Below, piece by piece: positions 8,424 through 17,370 of a DNA stretch of 64,000 bases (position 1 is the stretch's first letter; each line of letters opens with the position of its first letter). The position numbers were made by a program, and so were the translations under genes. This DNA is from Gimesia fumaroli. Lineage in GTDB: Bacteria > Planctomycetota > Planctomycetia > Planctomycetales > Planctomycetaceae. The stretch is taken from the NCBI RefSeq assembly GCF_007754425.1, contig NZ_CP037452.1, positions 1,211,501 to 1,275,500 on the forward strand, read 5' to 3'. A model generated the notes under the pieces. That model saw nothing but the letters and a program-made list of their open reading frames with translations. It searched no databases and was not told where the DNA came from.

Positions 8424-9836
8424 CTATGGTCGTTCCGGCTCGAAGTCTTCCTGGAAATCGTCGTTGTCGATCATGTCCAGACTGGGGCCGCCCTCTTCTT
8501 TGAGGTCTTTCGAGCGATAATAGATTTTGATCGGTATCTCTTTGAACGGGAGCTGTTCCCGCAGGACGCCGCTGAGGTAGCGTTTCCAGGAGTCGGTGAA
8601 GAGTTTAGCGTCGTTACACTTCAGGACAATCGTCGGTGGTTCGGTTGCTACTTGTGTCGCGTAGAAAATTTTCGGTCGACGGTTTTTAGAATACGGTGGT
8701 TGGCTATTCTGAATTGCAGCCCGGACGATTTTATTCAGTCGGCCCGTCGAAACGCGAATGCGGGATTGTTTGTAAATCGCCTGAGCCAGATTGATTACCT
8801 GTTTGATGTTTCGAGAATCGCGGGCGGTTACGAATGCCACGGGAGCGTGCCGCATGGTGCGGAATTGTGACGTCAGGTATTCATCCCATTTTTCAGAGGT
8901 CATCTTACTCTCGCGGCCCAGATCCCATTTGTTGATGACGAAGATGCAGGGCTTATAGTTTTCATCAATTTCGTTGACGAGCTGTTTGTCGACTTTGGAA
9001 ATCGTTTGCTGCGAATCAAAAAACATCAGCACGACATTGGCGCGACGGATGCTGCGCTTCGCGCGCGTTAAACCGTAAAATTCGATATTGTTGGCCAGAC
9101 TCTTGCGCTTGCGTACGCCCGGCGTATCGATGGCCAGGAACGATTTGTCATCGAATTCAAAGCGAATATCGACACTGTCACGCGTGGTACCGGCGACTTC
9201 GCTGACGATCATTCTTTCTGATTCAGCGAGCGCGTTGATGAACGTGCTCTTGCCGACATTGCGGCGGCCGACGATGGCGATTTTCAGTTCGGGGTCGGCT
9301 GAAAGCGTTTCGCCTTCGGTTTCTTCAAACTCTTCGGCGGGGGGCAGGTGATCCAATAAGGCTTCGATTAATTCGTTACGGTTCCGATTTCCTTTGACGC
9401 TGGTTAAAACCACGGGGGCGTTTGTCAGGCGAAAAAATTGAGCCGCTTCGTCATCGGTTTTCGTCGAGTCGCATTTGTTAATGCAGAGGATCTTCGGTTT
9501 TTCAATCGACCTTAGTCTCTGGGCGACTTCTTCATCCAGGTGCGCAAGACCCATCGAGCCGTCGACGACAAACAGAATCAGATCGGCTTCATCGATGCCG
9601 ACCTGAATCTGACGTTCGATATCTTCCGAGAGATCGTCGCTATCGGTGATTCCAATTCCGCCGGTATCTACCAGTTCGAAGTAGCGCTCTTTTTCATGAA
9701 CCAGGTACGTAACCCGATCACGGGTCACCCCTGCCGTCGGGTCGACAATGGCGACACGGTGTCCGGCAAGCCAGTTGAAAATCGAACTTTTGCCGACATT
9801 GGGTCGGCCCACGATGGCAATTTTTGGTACGGCCAT
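8424..9836 (-). CDS. der: Ribosome-associated GTPase Der (EngA)
   Basis: Der is an essential double-GTPase that assists assembly of the 50S ribosomal subunit. The protein is 470 residues with two tandem G domains: the first G1 is GRPNVGKSS near residue 8, with DTGG as G3 and NKCD as G4; the second G1 is GRRNVGKST near 185, with DTPG and NKWD. A KH-like C-terminal domain follows (about 365-445) and the tail is acidic. The ATG at 9836 (MAVPKIAIVG) is chosen because the family starts there; the open frame extends 73 codons upstream without homology. Divergent from hpnC. Confidence 0.96.
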   Translation of the reverse strand: MAVPKIAIVGRPNVGKSSIFNWLAGHRVAIVDPTAGVTRDRVTYLVHEKERYFELVDTGGIGITDSDDLSEDIERQIQVGIDEADLILFVVDGSMGLAHLDEEVAQRLRSIEKPKILCINKCDSTKTDDEAAQFFRLTNAPVVLTSVKGNRNRNELIEALLDHLPPAEEFEETEGETLSADPELKIAIVGRRNVGKSTFINALAESERMIVSEVAGTTRDSVDIRFEFDDKSFLAIDTPGVRKRKSLANNIEFYGLTRAKRSIRRANVVLMFFDSQQTISKVDKQLVNEIDENYKPCIFVINKWDLGRESKMTSEKWDEYLTSQFRTMRHAPVAFVTARDSRNIKQVINLAQAIYKQSRIRVSTGRLNKIVRAAIQNSQPPYSKNRRPKIFYATQVATEPPTIVLKCNDAKLFTDSWKRYLSGVLREQLPFKEIPIKIYYRSKDLKEEGGPSLDMIDNDDFQEDFEPERP

Positions 9837-9985
9837 GATTTTACGTTTTTCTAAAGAAATCGTTTTCAGTTGGAATCGGCGGGGATTGAGGTTGCTCGCT
9901 TGATTTCCAGACCCGGGGCTTGTATCCCTGAGTGTGCTGGTATCAGAATCTTTTGAGCGCCCGTCGATTCGGAGTTTTTCTCTGT

Positions 9986-10032
9986 GCTGACAAATAAGCC
10001 GGGCTGACAAATAAACCTGTGCTGATGCCGGG
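9986..10032. promoter_or_regulatory. Phased direct repeats between der and hpnC
   Basis: GCTGACAAATAA occurs at 9986-9997 and again at 10003-10014, 17 bases apart, and a third partial copy GCTGATGCC starts at 10021. The array lies in the 316-bp gap between the divergent genes der and hpnC, which otherwise shows no gene. It could be a regulator-binding array, but this is inference from spacing only. Confidence 0.4.
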
Positions 10033-10152
10033 CGGCAAGAAACAGAACTCTGCAAACCGTCTTATGACGGTGATGGCATATTATGCGGCTGAGTCATATG
10101 TTTATAGAATATCCAGTTAGCGGACGATTGTTAATCAACTGGAGCACTGCGT

Positions 10153-11145
10153 TTGGGAACTTCCGGCGAAATGACGGTATTTGAGCAAGAATTGACCGCT
10201 TGGGGGCCCGATTCTTCCTATTATGAGGGAACGGATGCTCCCATCGACGTGGAGCAGGCTCGGGAATACTGCCGTAAGATTGCACTGGGGCATTACGAAA
10301 ATTTTCCCGTTGTCTCCTGGGCATTACCGCGGGAACTGCGTCCGCACTTTTTTAACGTTTATGCGTTCTGTCGCTGGGCCGATGATCTGGGAGATGAAAT
10401 TCAGGACGCAGAGACCTCCCTCACACTGCTCGCCTGGTGGCGATCACAGCTAGAGGAATGCTATCAGGGGATCTCCGGTACTAACGCCGATCCACAAACA
10501 CCCGCGCCGCGCCTGCATCCGGTGTTTATTGCTCTGGCACCAACAATTGAAGAATTTGCGCTACCCCAAGAGGCCTTTGATGATCTGATTCAGGCCTTTG
10601 AGCAGGATCAGCGTGTCACCGAGTATCAGTCGTTTGCGCAGCTAGAGGAGTATTGCCAGAAGAGTGCCAATCCAGTGGGGCGACTGGTACTGCATCTCTG
10701 CCGGTCTGTTTCGCCTGAAACGCTGGCATGGTCTGATTCGATTTGTACCGGATTGCAACTTGCAAATTTCTGGCAGGACGTCTCACGCGATTTTGATATG
10801 GGCCGGATTTATCTTCCTGCCGAAGATCGCGGGCAATTCGGCTATACCATCGCACAATTAGAGGGCAACGAGTTTAACGAATCATTTCAACGATTGATGG
10901 CTTTTGAAGTGCAGCGCGCCCGTCAGTTTCTGCTGGATGGTTTGCCGCTGGTTGCTCAGCTTCCCGGGCGATTGCAGGTTGACATTGATCTGTTTATTCG
11001 GGGTGGCCTGAAAATCCTGGATCACATCGAACGGCTGCAATTCAATGTCTGGAAAAATCGTCCTGTGGTGTCCCGCTTTGAGTTTGCCTGGATGCTGACT
11101 CAGAGCCTGATAAGACAGTTGTTTTCCGGTTCCCATCGAAAATGA
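10153..11145 (+). CDS. hpnC: Hydroxysqualene synthase HpnC (squalene/phytoene synthase family)
   Basis: A 330-residue trans-isoprenyl diphosphate synthase of the squalene/phytoene synthase family. In the bacterial three-enzyme route, HpnD makes presqualene diphosphate from farnesyl diphosphate, HpnC turns it into hydroxysqualene, and HpnE reduces this to squalene for hopanoids or sterols. Visible motifs are the first Asp-rich DDLGDE (residues 77-82) and the second, DVSRDFDMGRIYLP (about 203-216). The phrase ALGHYENFPVVSWALPRELRP is characteristic of HpnC rather than HpnD. TTG at 10153 has GGAG at 10141-10144; ATG at 10171 is the alternative. hpnD and hpnE are not in the window. Confidence 0.88.
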   Translation: MGTSGEMTVFEQELTAWGPDSSYYEGTDAPIDVEQAREYCRKIALGHYENFPVVSWALPRELRPHFFNVYAFCRWADDLGDEIQDAETSLTLLAWWRSQLEECYQGISGTNADPQTPAPRLHPVFIALAPTIEEFALPQEAFDDLIQAFEQDQRVTEYQSFAQLEEYCQKSANPVGRLVLHLCRSVSPETLAWSDSICTGLQLANFWQDVSRDFDMGRIYLPAEDRGQFGYTIAQLEGNEFNESFQRLMAFEVQRARQFLLDGLPLVAQLPGRLQVDIDLFIRGGLKILDHIERLQFNVWKNRPVVSRFEFAWMLTQSLIRQLFSGSHRK

Positions 11146-11924
11146 GTTGTGCTGGTCTCTCTTTAAACTGCAAATGAAGTTCCCGTGAAGAGTCGCATCA
11201 TTGCTCGATTTGCCCTTCTTCAAGCTGGTGTCTTCCCACAAGATGAATGGGCATTTTAAAGTTTGACGGTCAGTGGATTGAGAAAGATTTCTTTTGCACT
11301 TTTTCATGATCTCAGGATTGGATTTGAATGAAAATTGTGTGTAGTTTCTACAAATATAGGGTTTTGCTGAGTCTTGCTAATGATTCTTGACATCTTTGGA
11401 CGATGTCCAACATTTAGTATTGACTACTGAAATATACACACTATATTGGGTGTTATGAGTGAGTGGCTCAGACAAAACGCTATACAAGTGGTTCTGTTTG
11501 GGGCACGATAAAGTTGATTTTACCAGATCTTAAAACAGTGTGTTTTTGAATAGATGCGGGCCGTGTTTTTGTCTCTGATCAGAGCGGATATGGTGTCTGT
11601 TTTTGCTCGAAAAACCTGTCTCTCAGGTGTTTGGTGGAATCTTAGCTCTCACATTCAGATGGTTTTAGAAATTGAATTTCAGATCAGTGAGGGTTCTTAA
11701 GAGCAAAGGGAGTTGCCAGTTCACACACTAAGGTGATGTTGTCTGCCTGTCCCTGTCTCTTTATGTTCCCCCTCTTTTCTGTTTGTCATTTCTGGCAATC
11801 TGGTGCGAGTGTATTGTGTGCCACGATATGCTGGTATCACCACGTCCCAATTATGAATACAACAAGCTGCTGTCGGCATGGACACAGCCGGATTTTTAGC
11901 ATTCCATTTTAAGGAGGCAATCGA
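11146..11924. other. Long intergenic region upstream of nrdA
   Basis: No gene is seen in these 779 bases. The nrd promoter and candidate NrdR box lie at 11420-11453, leaving an untranslated leader of about 470 nt before nrdA. A weak half-site resembling the NrdR box occurs near 11810-11819 on the minus strand (ACACAATACA). I found no recognisable riboswitch. Confidence 0.4.
11420..11453 (+). promoter_or_regulatory. Sigma-70-type promoter overlapped by a candidate NrdR box
   Basis: TTGACT at 11420-11425 and TATATT at 11442-11447 are separated by 16 bases, a good -35/-10 pair. The -10 lies inside ACACTATATTGGGTGT (11438-11453), which matches 13 of 16 positions of the NrdR-box consensus acaCwAtATaTwgTgt as I recall it. 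NrdR represses ribonucleotide reductase operons when dATP is high. A convincing second box is not seen; a weak match starts near 11477. Confidence 0.55.
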
Positions 11925-14771
11925 ATGATTCGAGCGCAAACAGAATGGATCGTCACGAAGCGGGGGGGAAGAACAGCTTCCTTTGATGCATCGTTGATCG
12001 GTCGTGCAATCTCTAACGCTTTCCGCGCAGAACTGAATCTCGCAGATAATCAGCCACTCGACGATGAAATTCGGATGGAAATTCCGGAAATGGTCGAGTC
12101 AGTGGCTAATGAAATTGCTGCCGCCGCCAGTAGTGATTCTGGTGTTGAAGTAGAAAAGATTCAGGACGTAGTCGAGATGATGTTAATGCGACGCGGGCAC
12201 TACCGTATTGCACGTCGCTACATTGTCTATCGTGCTGAGCGCGCCAAGCTTCGTGCATTACGCGGATCTAATGATCTGGTAGATGAGTCTGAAGAAATCA
12301 AATCAACGGCGCCCCGGTTCCATGTCATTCTCAAAGACGGAACCAAAGTTCCCTTTGATGAAGGACGTATTTTAGCACGGCTTTCCGAAGCCTGTCGCGG
12401 TTTGGAAGGCGATTGTTCGGCGGAAGATCTGCTTGAAGAAGTGATGCGTTCGATTTTCGACGGGATTTCTGTCGAAGAGTTGTATCGTGCCATGATTCTG
12501 GCAGCCCGGACTCGTATCGAACGCGATCCTGCCTACGATACGGTTGCTTCGCGTTTGATGCTGAAGATTATCTACAATGACGCTCTGGGAAATGCGCCCT
12601 CTGACGTCAATGAATTGAATCAGCTCTATGTAGATCGTTTTACACAGTTCCTCAATGATGGAATTGAAGCCAAACGATTGACTCCCGATCTGCACAAGTT
12701 TGATCTGAACCGGATTGCTCTGGCGCTCCAGCCGGAACGCGACCACCTGTTCCAGTACTTGGGATTGCAGGCCATTTTCGATCGTTACCTGCTGCACATT
12801 GACGGCCGTCGTATTGAAACGCCTCAGTATTTCTGGATGCGTGTTTCCATGGGACTGGCGATTCAGGAAGCCGGCGATTTTACTGGACGGGCAATTGAGT
12901 TCTATAACATTCTGTCGACGTTTCGATTTACATCGGCGACACCGACTCTGTTTAACTCAGCGACTTTGCATCCTCAGTTGAGTTCCTGTTATCTTTCGAC
13001 CGTTGACGATGATCTGGACCACATTTTCAAATGTGTTGCTGATAACGCCAAGCTTTCCAAGTGGGCCGGCGGACTGGGGAATGACTGGACTCAAATCCGG
13101 GCGACCAATTCGCACATCAGTGGTACCAACGGTCAGAGCCAGGGCGTGATTCCGTTCCTGAAGGTCGTGAATGATACTGCTGTCGCTGTGAACCAGGGTG
13201 GCAAACGCAAAGGTGCCGTCTGTTCCTATCTGGAAACATGGCACATGGATGTCGAAGAGTTTCTCGACTTGCGTAAGAATACAGGCGATGATCGACGACG
13301 CACCCATGATATGCATACGGCGAACTGGATTCCTGATCTGTTTATGCGTCGTGTTCGCGAAGATGCCGAGTGGACTCTGTTCAGCCCGAACGATGTTCCC
13401 GATCTACATGATCTTTACGGTCAGGCATTCGAACAGCGTTATGCTGAATACGAAAAGATGACCGAAACCGGTGAGATCAAACTCTTCCGTCGGATTTCTG
13501 CTGTCGAGTTGTGGCGTAAGATGCTGACGCGTCTGTTTGAAACTGGTCATCCCTGGATTACCTGGAAAGATCCTTCGAACCTGCGTTCGCCTCAGGATCA
13601 TACGGGTGTGGTTCACAGCAGTAACCTCTGTACTGAGATTCTGTTGAATACCTCGCGGGATGAGACGGCTGTTTGTAACCTGGGTTCCGTCAACCTCAAA
13701 CTGCACATTGTTGATGGTCAGCTTGATCTGGGAATGCTGGAAGAGACCGTACGGACTGCGATGCGAATGTTGGATAACGTGATTGATATCAATTACTATC
13801 CGACAGATGAAGCCCGTAATTCGAACACCCGCCATCGTCCCGTCGGTTTGGGCGTGATGGGTTTCCAGGATGCTCTGCTCGCTCAGGGGATCAGCTATGC
13901 CAGCATGCAGGCTGTCGAGTTTGCCGATGCCAGCATGGAAGCGATTTCCTACTACGCGATTCTGGCTTCGTCTGAACTGGCGGGTGAGCGTGGTCGTTAC
14001 GGTTCTTATGCTGGTTCCAAGTGGGATCGTGGCTTACTGCCCATCGATACGCTGGATCTGCATGAAAAAGAACGCGAAGTTCCGATTGAAGTGGATCGGC
14101 AGACCCGCCTGAACTGGCAGGTCGTGCGGGATTCAATCGCGCAGAACGGGATGCGTAACAGCAACGTGATGGCGATTGCTCCCACGGCGACGATTTCGAC
14201 GATCATTGGTGTGTCTCAATCGATTGAGCCTTCCTATAAGCATCTGTATGTGAAGAGCAATCTGTCCGGCGAGTTTACTCAGGTCAACCGTTTACTGGTG
14301 GATGACTTGAAAGCGCTGGGATTATGGGATGCAGATATGCTGGAAGCCCTCAAGTACTATGATGGTTCGGTTACAGAGATCGAACGCATTCCTGATGACT
14401 TGAAGGCCCGCTATCTGACAGCATTCGAAGTGGAGCCCAAGTGGACCATTGAATGTGCTGCCCATCGTCAGAAATGGATTGATATGGGACAGTCACTCAA
14501 TCTGTATCTGGCAGAACCTTCGGGTAAGAAGCTGCATGAAATGTATATGCTGGCCTGGGAACGCGGGTTGAAGACAACCTACTATCTGCGAACTCTGGCA
14601 GCGACGCAGGTTGAGAAATCAACCGTGGACGTCAACAAATTCGGAATTCAGCCTCGCTGGATGAAAAACGCAAGTGCGTCAGGTGATATTCAAGTCGAAC
14701 GGGCAGCAGCCACGCTGATTACTCCCGGTGAGACCTGCAACCTGGATGGTGACTGTGAAGCATGTCAGTAA
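11925..14771 (+). CDS. nrdA: Ribonucleoside-diphosphate reductase alpha subunit (class I)
   Basis: The 948-residue catalytic subunit reduces ribonucleotides to deoxyribonucleotides. Active-site residues are visible: C355 (SSCYLST), N567/C569/E571 in NLCTE, and C584 ([10 protein letters not shown]); the C-terminal shuttle cysteines are C938, C944 and C947. The N-terminus carries an ATP-cone (about residues 6-100) and a second ATP-cone-like segment (about 126-215), so allosteric control by ATP/dATP is likely; an extended N-terminus of this kind is also known from chlamydial class Ic enzymes. AAGGAGG precedes the ATG. nrdB follows after 68 bases, forming an operon. Confidence 0.97.
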   Translation: MIRAQTEWIVTKRGGRTASFDASLIGRAISNAFRAELNLADNQPLDDEIRMEIPEMVESVANEIAAAASSDSGVEVEKIQDVVEMMLMRRGHYRIARRYIVYRAERAKLRALRGSNDLVDESEEIKSTAPRFHVILKDGTKVPFDEGRILARLSEACRGLEGDCSAEDLLEEVMRSIFDGISVEELYRAMILAARTRIERDPAYDTVASRLMLKIIYNDALGNAPSDVNELNQLYVDRFTQFLNDGIEAKRLTPDLHKFDLNRIALALQPERDHLFQYLGLQAIFDRYLLHIDGRRIETPQYFWMRVSMGLAIQEAGDFTGRAIEFYNILSTFRFTSATPTLFNSATLHPQLSSCYLSTVDDDLDHIFKCVADNAKLSKWAGGLGNDWTQIRATNSHISGTNGQSQGVIPFLKVVNDTAVAVNQGGKRKGAVCSYLETWHMDVEEFLDLRKNTGDDRRRTHDMHTANWIPDLFMRRVREDAEWTLFSPNDVPDLHDLYGQAFEQRYAEYEKMTETGEIKLFRRISAVELWRKMLTRLFETGHPWITWKDPSNLRSPQDHTGVVHSSNLCTEILLNTSRDETAVCNLGSVNLKLHIVDGQLDLGMLEETVRTAMRMLDNVIDINYYPTDEARNSNTRHRPVGLGVMGFQDALLAQGISYASMQAVEFADASMEAISYYAILASSELAGERGRYGSYAGSKWDRGLLPIDTLDLHEKEREVPIEVDRQTRLNWQVVRDSIAQNGMRNSNVMAIAPTATISTIIGVSQSIEPSYKHLYVKSNLSGEFTQVNRLLVDDLKALGLWDADMLEALKYYDGSVTEIERIPDDLKARYLTAFEVEPKWTIECAAHRQKWIDMGQSLNLYLAEPSGKKLHEMYMLAWERGLKTTYYLRTLAATQVEKSTVDVNKFGIQPRWMKNASASGDIQVERAAATLITPGETCNLDGDCEACQ

Positions 14772-14839
14772 TCCTGATGTTTCATCCCACAATCAATTGT
14801 GCTCAGTTTAAGTTTACTAATGGATTTTAAAGAGGTGTT

Positions 14840-15922
14840 ATGATGACAATTCTTAATTCGAATACAGCAGCTACTCCAGCAGTCACCCCTGTGGGAGATA
14901 CTCCCACGGGACGCTTTAAAGCAGATAAAAAACGACTGATTAATTGCTCTCAGGTCGACGTCAATCAATTGATGCCTTTGAAGTATCATTGGGCCTGGGA
15001 ACATTATCTGAATGGCTGTGCCAACCACTGGATGCCTACCGAAGTCGGTATGACCAAAGACATCGAAATGTGGCGTTCCAGCAAACTCAGTGATGGCGAA
15101 CGTTTTGTAATTATGCGAAACCTCGGTTTCTTTGCGACAGCCGAGAGCCTGGTTGCCAATAACATTGTGTTGGCGATTTTCAAACATGTGACGAACGCAG
15201 AATGCCGTCAGTATCTGTTACGTCAGGCGTTTGAAGAAGCCGTACACTCTCATACGTTCCTGTACATTGTCGAAAGCCTCGGACTGAATGAGTCAGAAGT
15301 ATTCAACATGTACCACGAAGTTCCTGCGATCGCTAAAAAAGATCAACTGGAAATGGAACTGACGTCTGAGATTCTTGATCCCGAATTCACGACGGATACC
15401 TTTGAAGGAGCTCAGGCATTCCTGAAAAACCTGATCGGTTACTACCTGATCATGGAAGGGCTCTTCTTCTATACCGGTTTCGTGATGGTGCTGTCATTCC
15501 ATCGTCGCAACATGATGACGGGGATTGGCGAGCAGTTCCAGTACATCCTGCGTGATGAAACGATCCACTTGAACTTTGGTATCGACTTGATCAATGGCAT
15601 CAAACAGGAAAACCCGGAGCTCTGGACTCCCGAATTCCAGCAGACGATTATCGACCGCATCAAGTATGCTGCCGAGTTGGAAATTGAATACGCCAAAGAC
15701 TGTCTGCCTACCGGAATTCTGGGATTAAACGGCGACCTGTTCCGCGAATACGTGCAGCATATCGCTGACCGTCGTCTGGAACGTATTGGCCTGCCCGCCC
15801 AGTACGGTTCTTCCAATCCCTTCCCCTGGATGAGCGAAACCATGGACCTTTCGAAGGAAAAGAACTTCTTCGAAACTCGCGTGACCGAATACCAGAGCTC
15901 AGGATCACTGAACTGGGACTGA
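14840..15922 (+). CDS. nrdB: Class Ic ribonucleotide reductase beta subunit (Phe radical-site variant)
   Basis: The 360-residue ferritin-like radical subunit has all metal ligands: E102 (in [10 protein letters not shown]), E133, H136, E206, E240 and H243. The position seven residues after E133, occupied by the radical Tyr (Y122) in E. coli R2, is F140 (EEAVHSHTF). Phe here, with Glu instead of Asp as first ligand (E102), are the hallmarks of class Ic enzymes such as Chlamydia trachomatis R2, which use a Mn(IV)/Fe(III) cofactor instead of a tyrosyl radical. Either of two adjacent ATGs (14840, 14843) may start it. It pairs with NrdA upstream. Confidence 0.96.
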   Translation: MMTILNSNTAATPAVTPVGDTPTGRFKADKKRLINCSQVDVNQLMPLKYHWAWEHYLNGCANHWMPTEVGMTKDIEMWRSSKLSDGERFVIMRNLGFFATAESLVANNIVLAIFKHVTNAECRQYLLRQAFEEAVHSHTFLYIVESLGLNESEVFNMYHEVPAIAKKDQLEMELTSEILDPEFTTDTFEGAQAFLKNLIGYYLIMEGLFFYTGFVMVLSFHRRNMMTGIGEQFQYILRDETIHLNFGIDLINGIKQENPELWTPEFQQTIIDRIKYAAELEIEYAKDCLPTGILGLNGDLFREYVQHIADRRLERIGLPAQYGSSNPFPWMSETMDLSKEKNFFETRVTEYQSSGSLNWD

Positions 15923-15955
15923 TTCGTCCGCAACAAAAAATAAGGCACCCTCGAA

Positions 15956-15983
15956 GGGACCACCAGCAGGTGGTCCCTTTTTT
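15956..15983 (+). terminator. Rho-independent terminator of nrdAB
   Basis: A perfect 9-bp stem GGGACCACC/GGTGGTCCC with loop AGCA is followed by six T. It lies 33 bases after the nrdB stop. Confidence 0.93.
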
Positions 15984-16435
15984 GATGCGCGTAGGTTGGA
16001 GCTAGAGCGCATCACATTTAACCATAGCGTGTCTTAATCTAATATACTCGGTCCAAATGGCCTTGGAGACGTTACAGTAAAACTGGACACAGCCTAAGAC
16101 CGACCGCTCTGCCAGCTCACCTCTGAGATAAACACTCCGCATTATTCAGTCGGGGACTGTTTCCCTTGTTTTCAGGGACTGGGACAACAGCAGAGCCCAG
16201 TTAGCGTCAGGGTACTAACCCCATATGTTCAACAGTGATAGGGGGATTAGAGTTAAGGAATGCTACCTGGCCCCCGTGCAGAATCTCCCGCGCCAAAATG
16301 AGCGGAACGGCGTCCGCCACCAACCTGAAGGCGCCGCTCCCTATCCGCAGCCCGGAAATTTGATGATCCAATGCTGCTCATCTTGCGTTAAATACAGATC
16401 GACCTTTCGGAAAACATGACTTTTTGGAGATTCTG
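15984..16435. other. Gene-less stretch
   Basis: No gene is seen. Around 16306-16345 the bases GCGGAACGGCG and CGCCGCTCCCT form the ends of a GC-rich imperfect palindrome that resembles the REP-like element before the group II intron (both end GCCGCTCCCTA). I see no promoter that I can support. Confidence 0.35.
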
Positions 16436-16684
16436 ATGAGTACGACCCCGCAATGCGCTGACTGTGGAAAAGATATGGAAAAAGGATTTGTCCCGGATAA
16501 TACGTTCCTGGGGACCCTGCAAACGGGATGGCATCCAGGCGATCCCGAAGCGGAAAGCCGCACGTTGTTCGGGATGCAGTTGAAGAACCGGACCGAGACG
16601 ATCCATGTGGATGAATCCGGAACAAGAAAGATCATGACATACCGCTGCCCCACATGTGGTCTGCTGCGGTCGTATGCAGAATGA
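16436..16684 (+). CDS. Small zinc-ribbon protein (DUF6487-like)
   Basis: The 82-residue protein has two Cys pairs, CADC near residue 7 and CPTC near 74, which frame a beta-rich middle, as expected of a small zinc ribbon. The pattern C-x2-CG-x-(D/E)ME-x-G-(F/Y)VPD at the start and the closing YRCPTCG-x-L-x-SYA match what I recall of the DUF6487 family of unknown function. The ATG at 16436 has GGAG at 16426-16429, better than a TTG twelve bases upstream. Cytosolic; single gene. Confidence 0.75.
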   Translation: MSTTPQCADCGKDMEKGFVPDNTFLGTLQTGWHPGDPEAESRTLFGMQLKNRTETIHVDESGTRKIMTYRCPTCGLLRSYAE

Positions 16685-17370
16685 CCGGAACCTGTCTGCT
16701 GATATGTGTGTCATGATGTCAGGATTCTTCCTTGCATCGAATGACCGTTTTGGCTGATTTCAAGTTGACGAAACGGGAAGTGCGTGTTACTCTCGTTGCA
16801 ATTGGAATTGAGAACGCTCCCTGATGGGTTTTTTCTTCCTGCACCCTTTTCGTTTTCACAGGAAAACAGGTATGACTCTTTATATGCAGCGCGTCCACTG
16901 GTGTGACCGACTGTATGTCTCGCCCGAATACAGACGGGTTGGAGTGGGAGACGCAGATGATTCTGAGTCTGACATGCCCCTGGTCTGAAACGGACACTCT
17001 TTTTGCGCGCATCGCGGTCTGAATGCGTCTGTCTCTGTGCGGAGAATGTAGCGTTTCTTTGTGCAGAGTTCAGGTCTGTTGCTTTCTTTGATCTGAAGAA
17101 CGTTTCTACCTGCGCGCAGCCTGCATCTGGCGACTCTGTTTAACAGGAGTCGGACTGAATGCGGTGTCCTGTTTTGGACCATTAAACTCATCGACCCCAC
17201 CATTGTTTTTTAATCACGGTTTGTGAACACAGTCTCGGTCTGCGCAGTGTGCGCCGGCAATTCAAAAATGTTGACAGACACGTTCCGGCTACCGGTGCGC
17301 AAATGGCAAACTGCCGGTCGTCATATTATTTCAAGAATGACTTTTTTTAAAGAATAAAAGGAGCCACTAC
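16685..17370. other. Gene-less stretch upstream of metE
   Basis: These 686 bases hold no supported gene. A strongly foldable segment is at 16891-16954. The 150 bases before metE are GC-rich and contain several CCGG words that could pair (17252-17257 with 17284-17289). No B12, SAM or SAH riboswitch consensus was recognised, although such elements often precede metE. Confidence 0.4.
16891..16954 (+). ncRNA. Candidate structured leader RNA
   Basis: GCGTC-CACT (16891-16899) pairs with AGTG and GACGC (16943-16946 and 16950-16954) across a 3-base bulge, and inside it CTGTAT (16911-16916) pairs with ATACAG (16928-16933). A T-run follows at about 17000-17004 after a partly self-complementary segment, giving an aptamer-then-terminator look. 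It is about 420 bases upstream of metE. No known family recognised; chance folding is possible. Confidence 0.3.

Noticed and set aside
16685-17370. Cobalamin or SAM riboswitch upstream of metE
   Set aside because: I could not find the conserved B12-box or the SAM aptamer core; only generic stems are visible.
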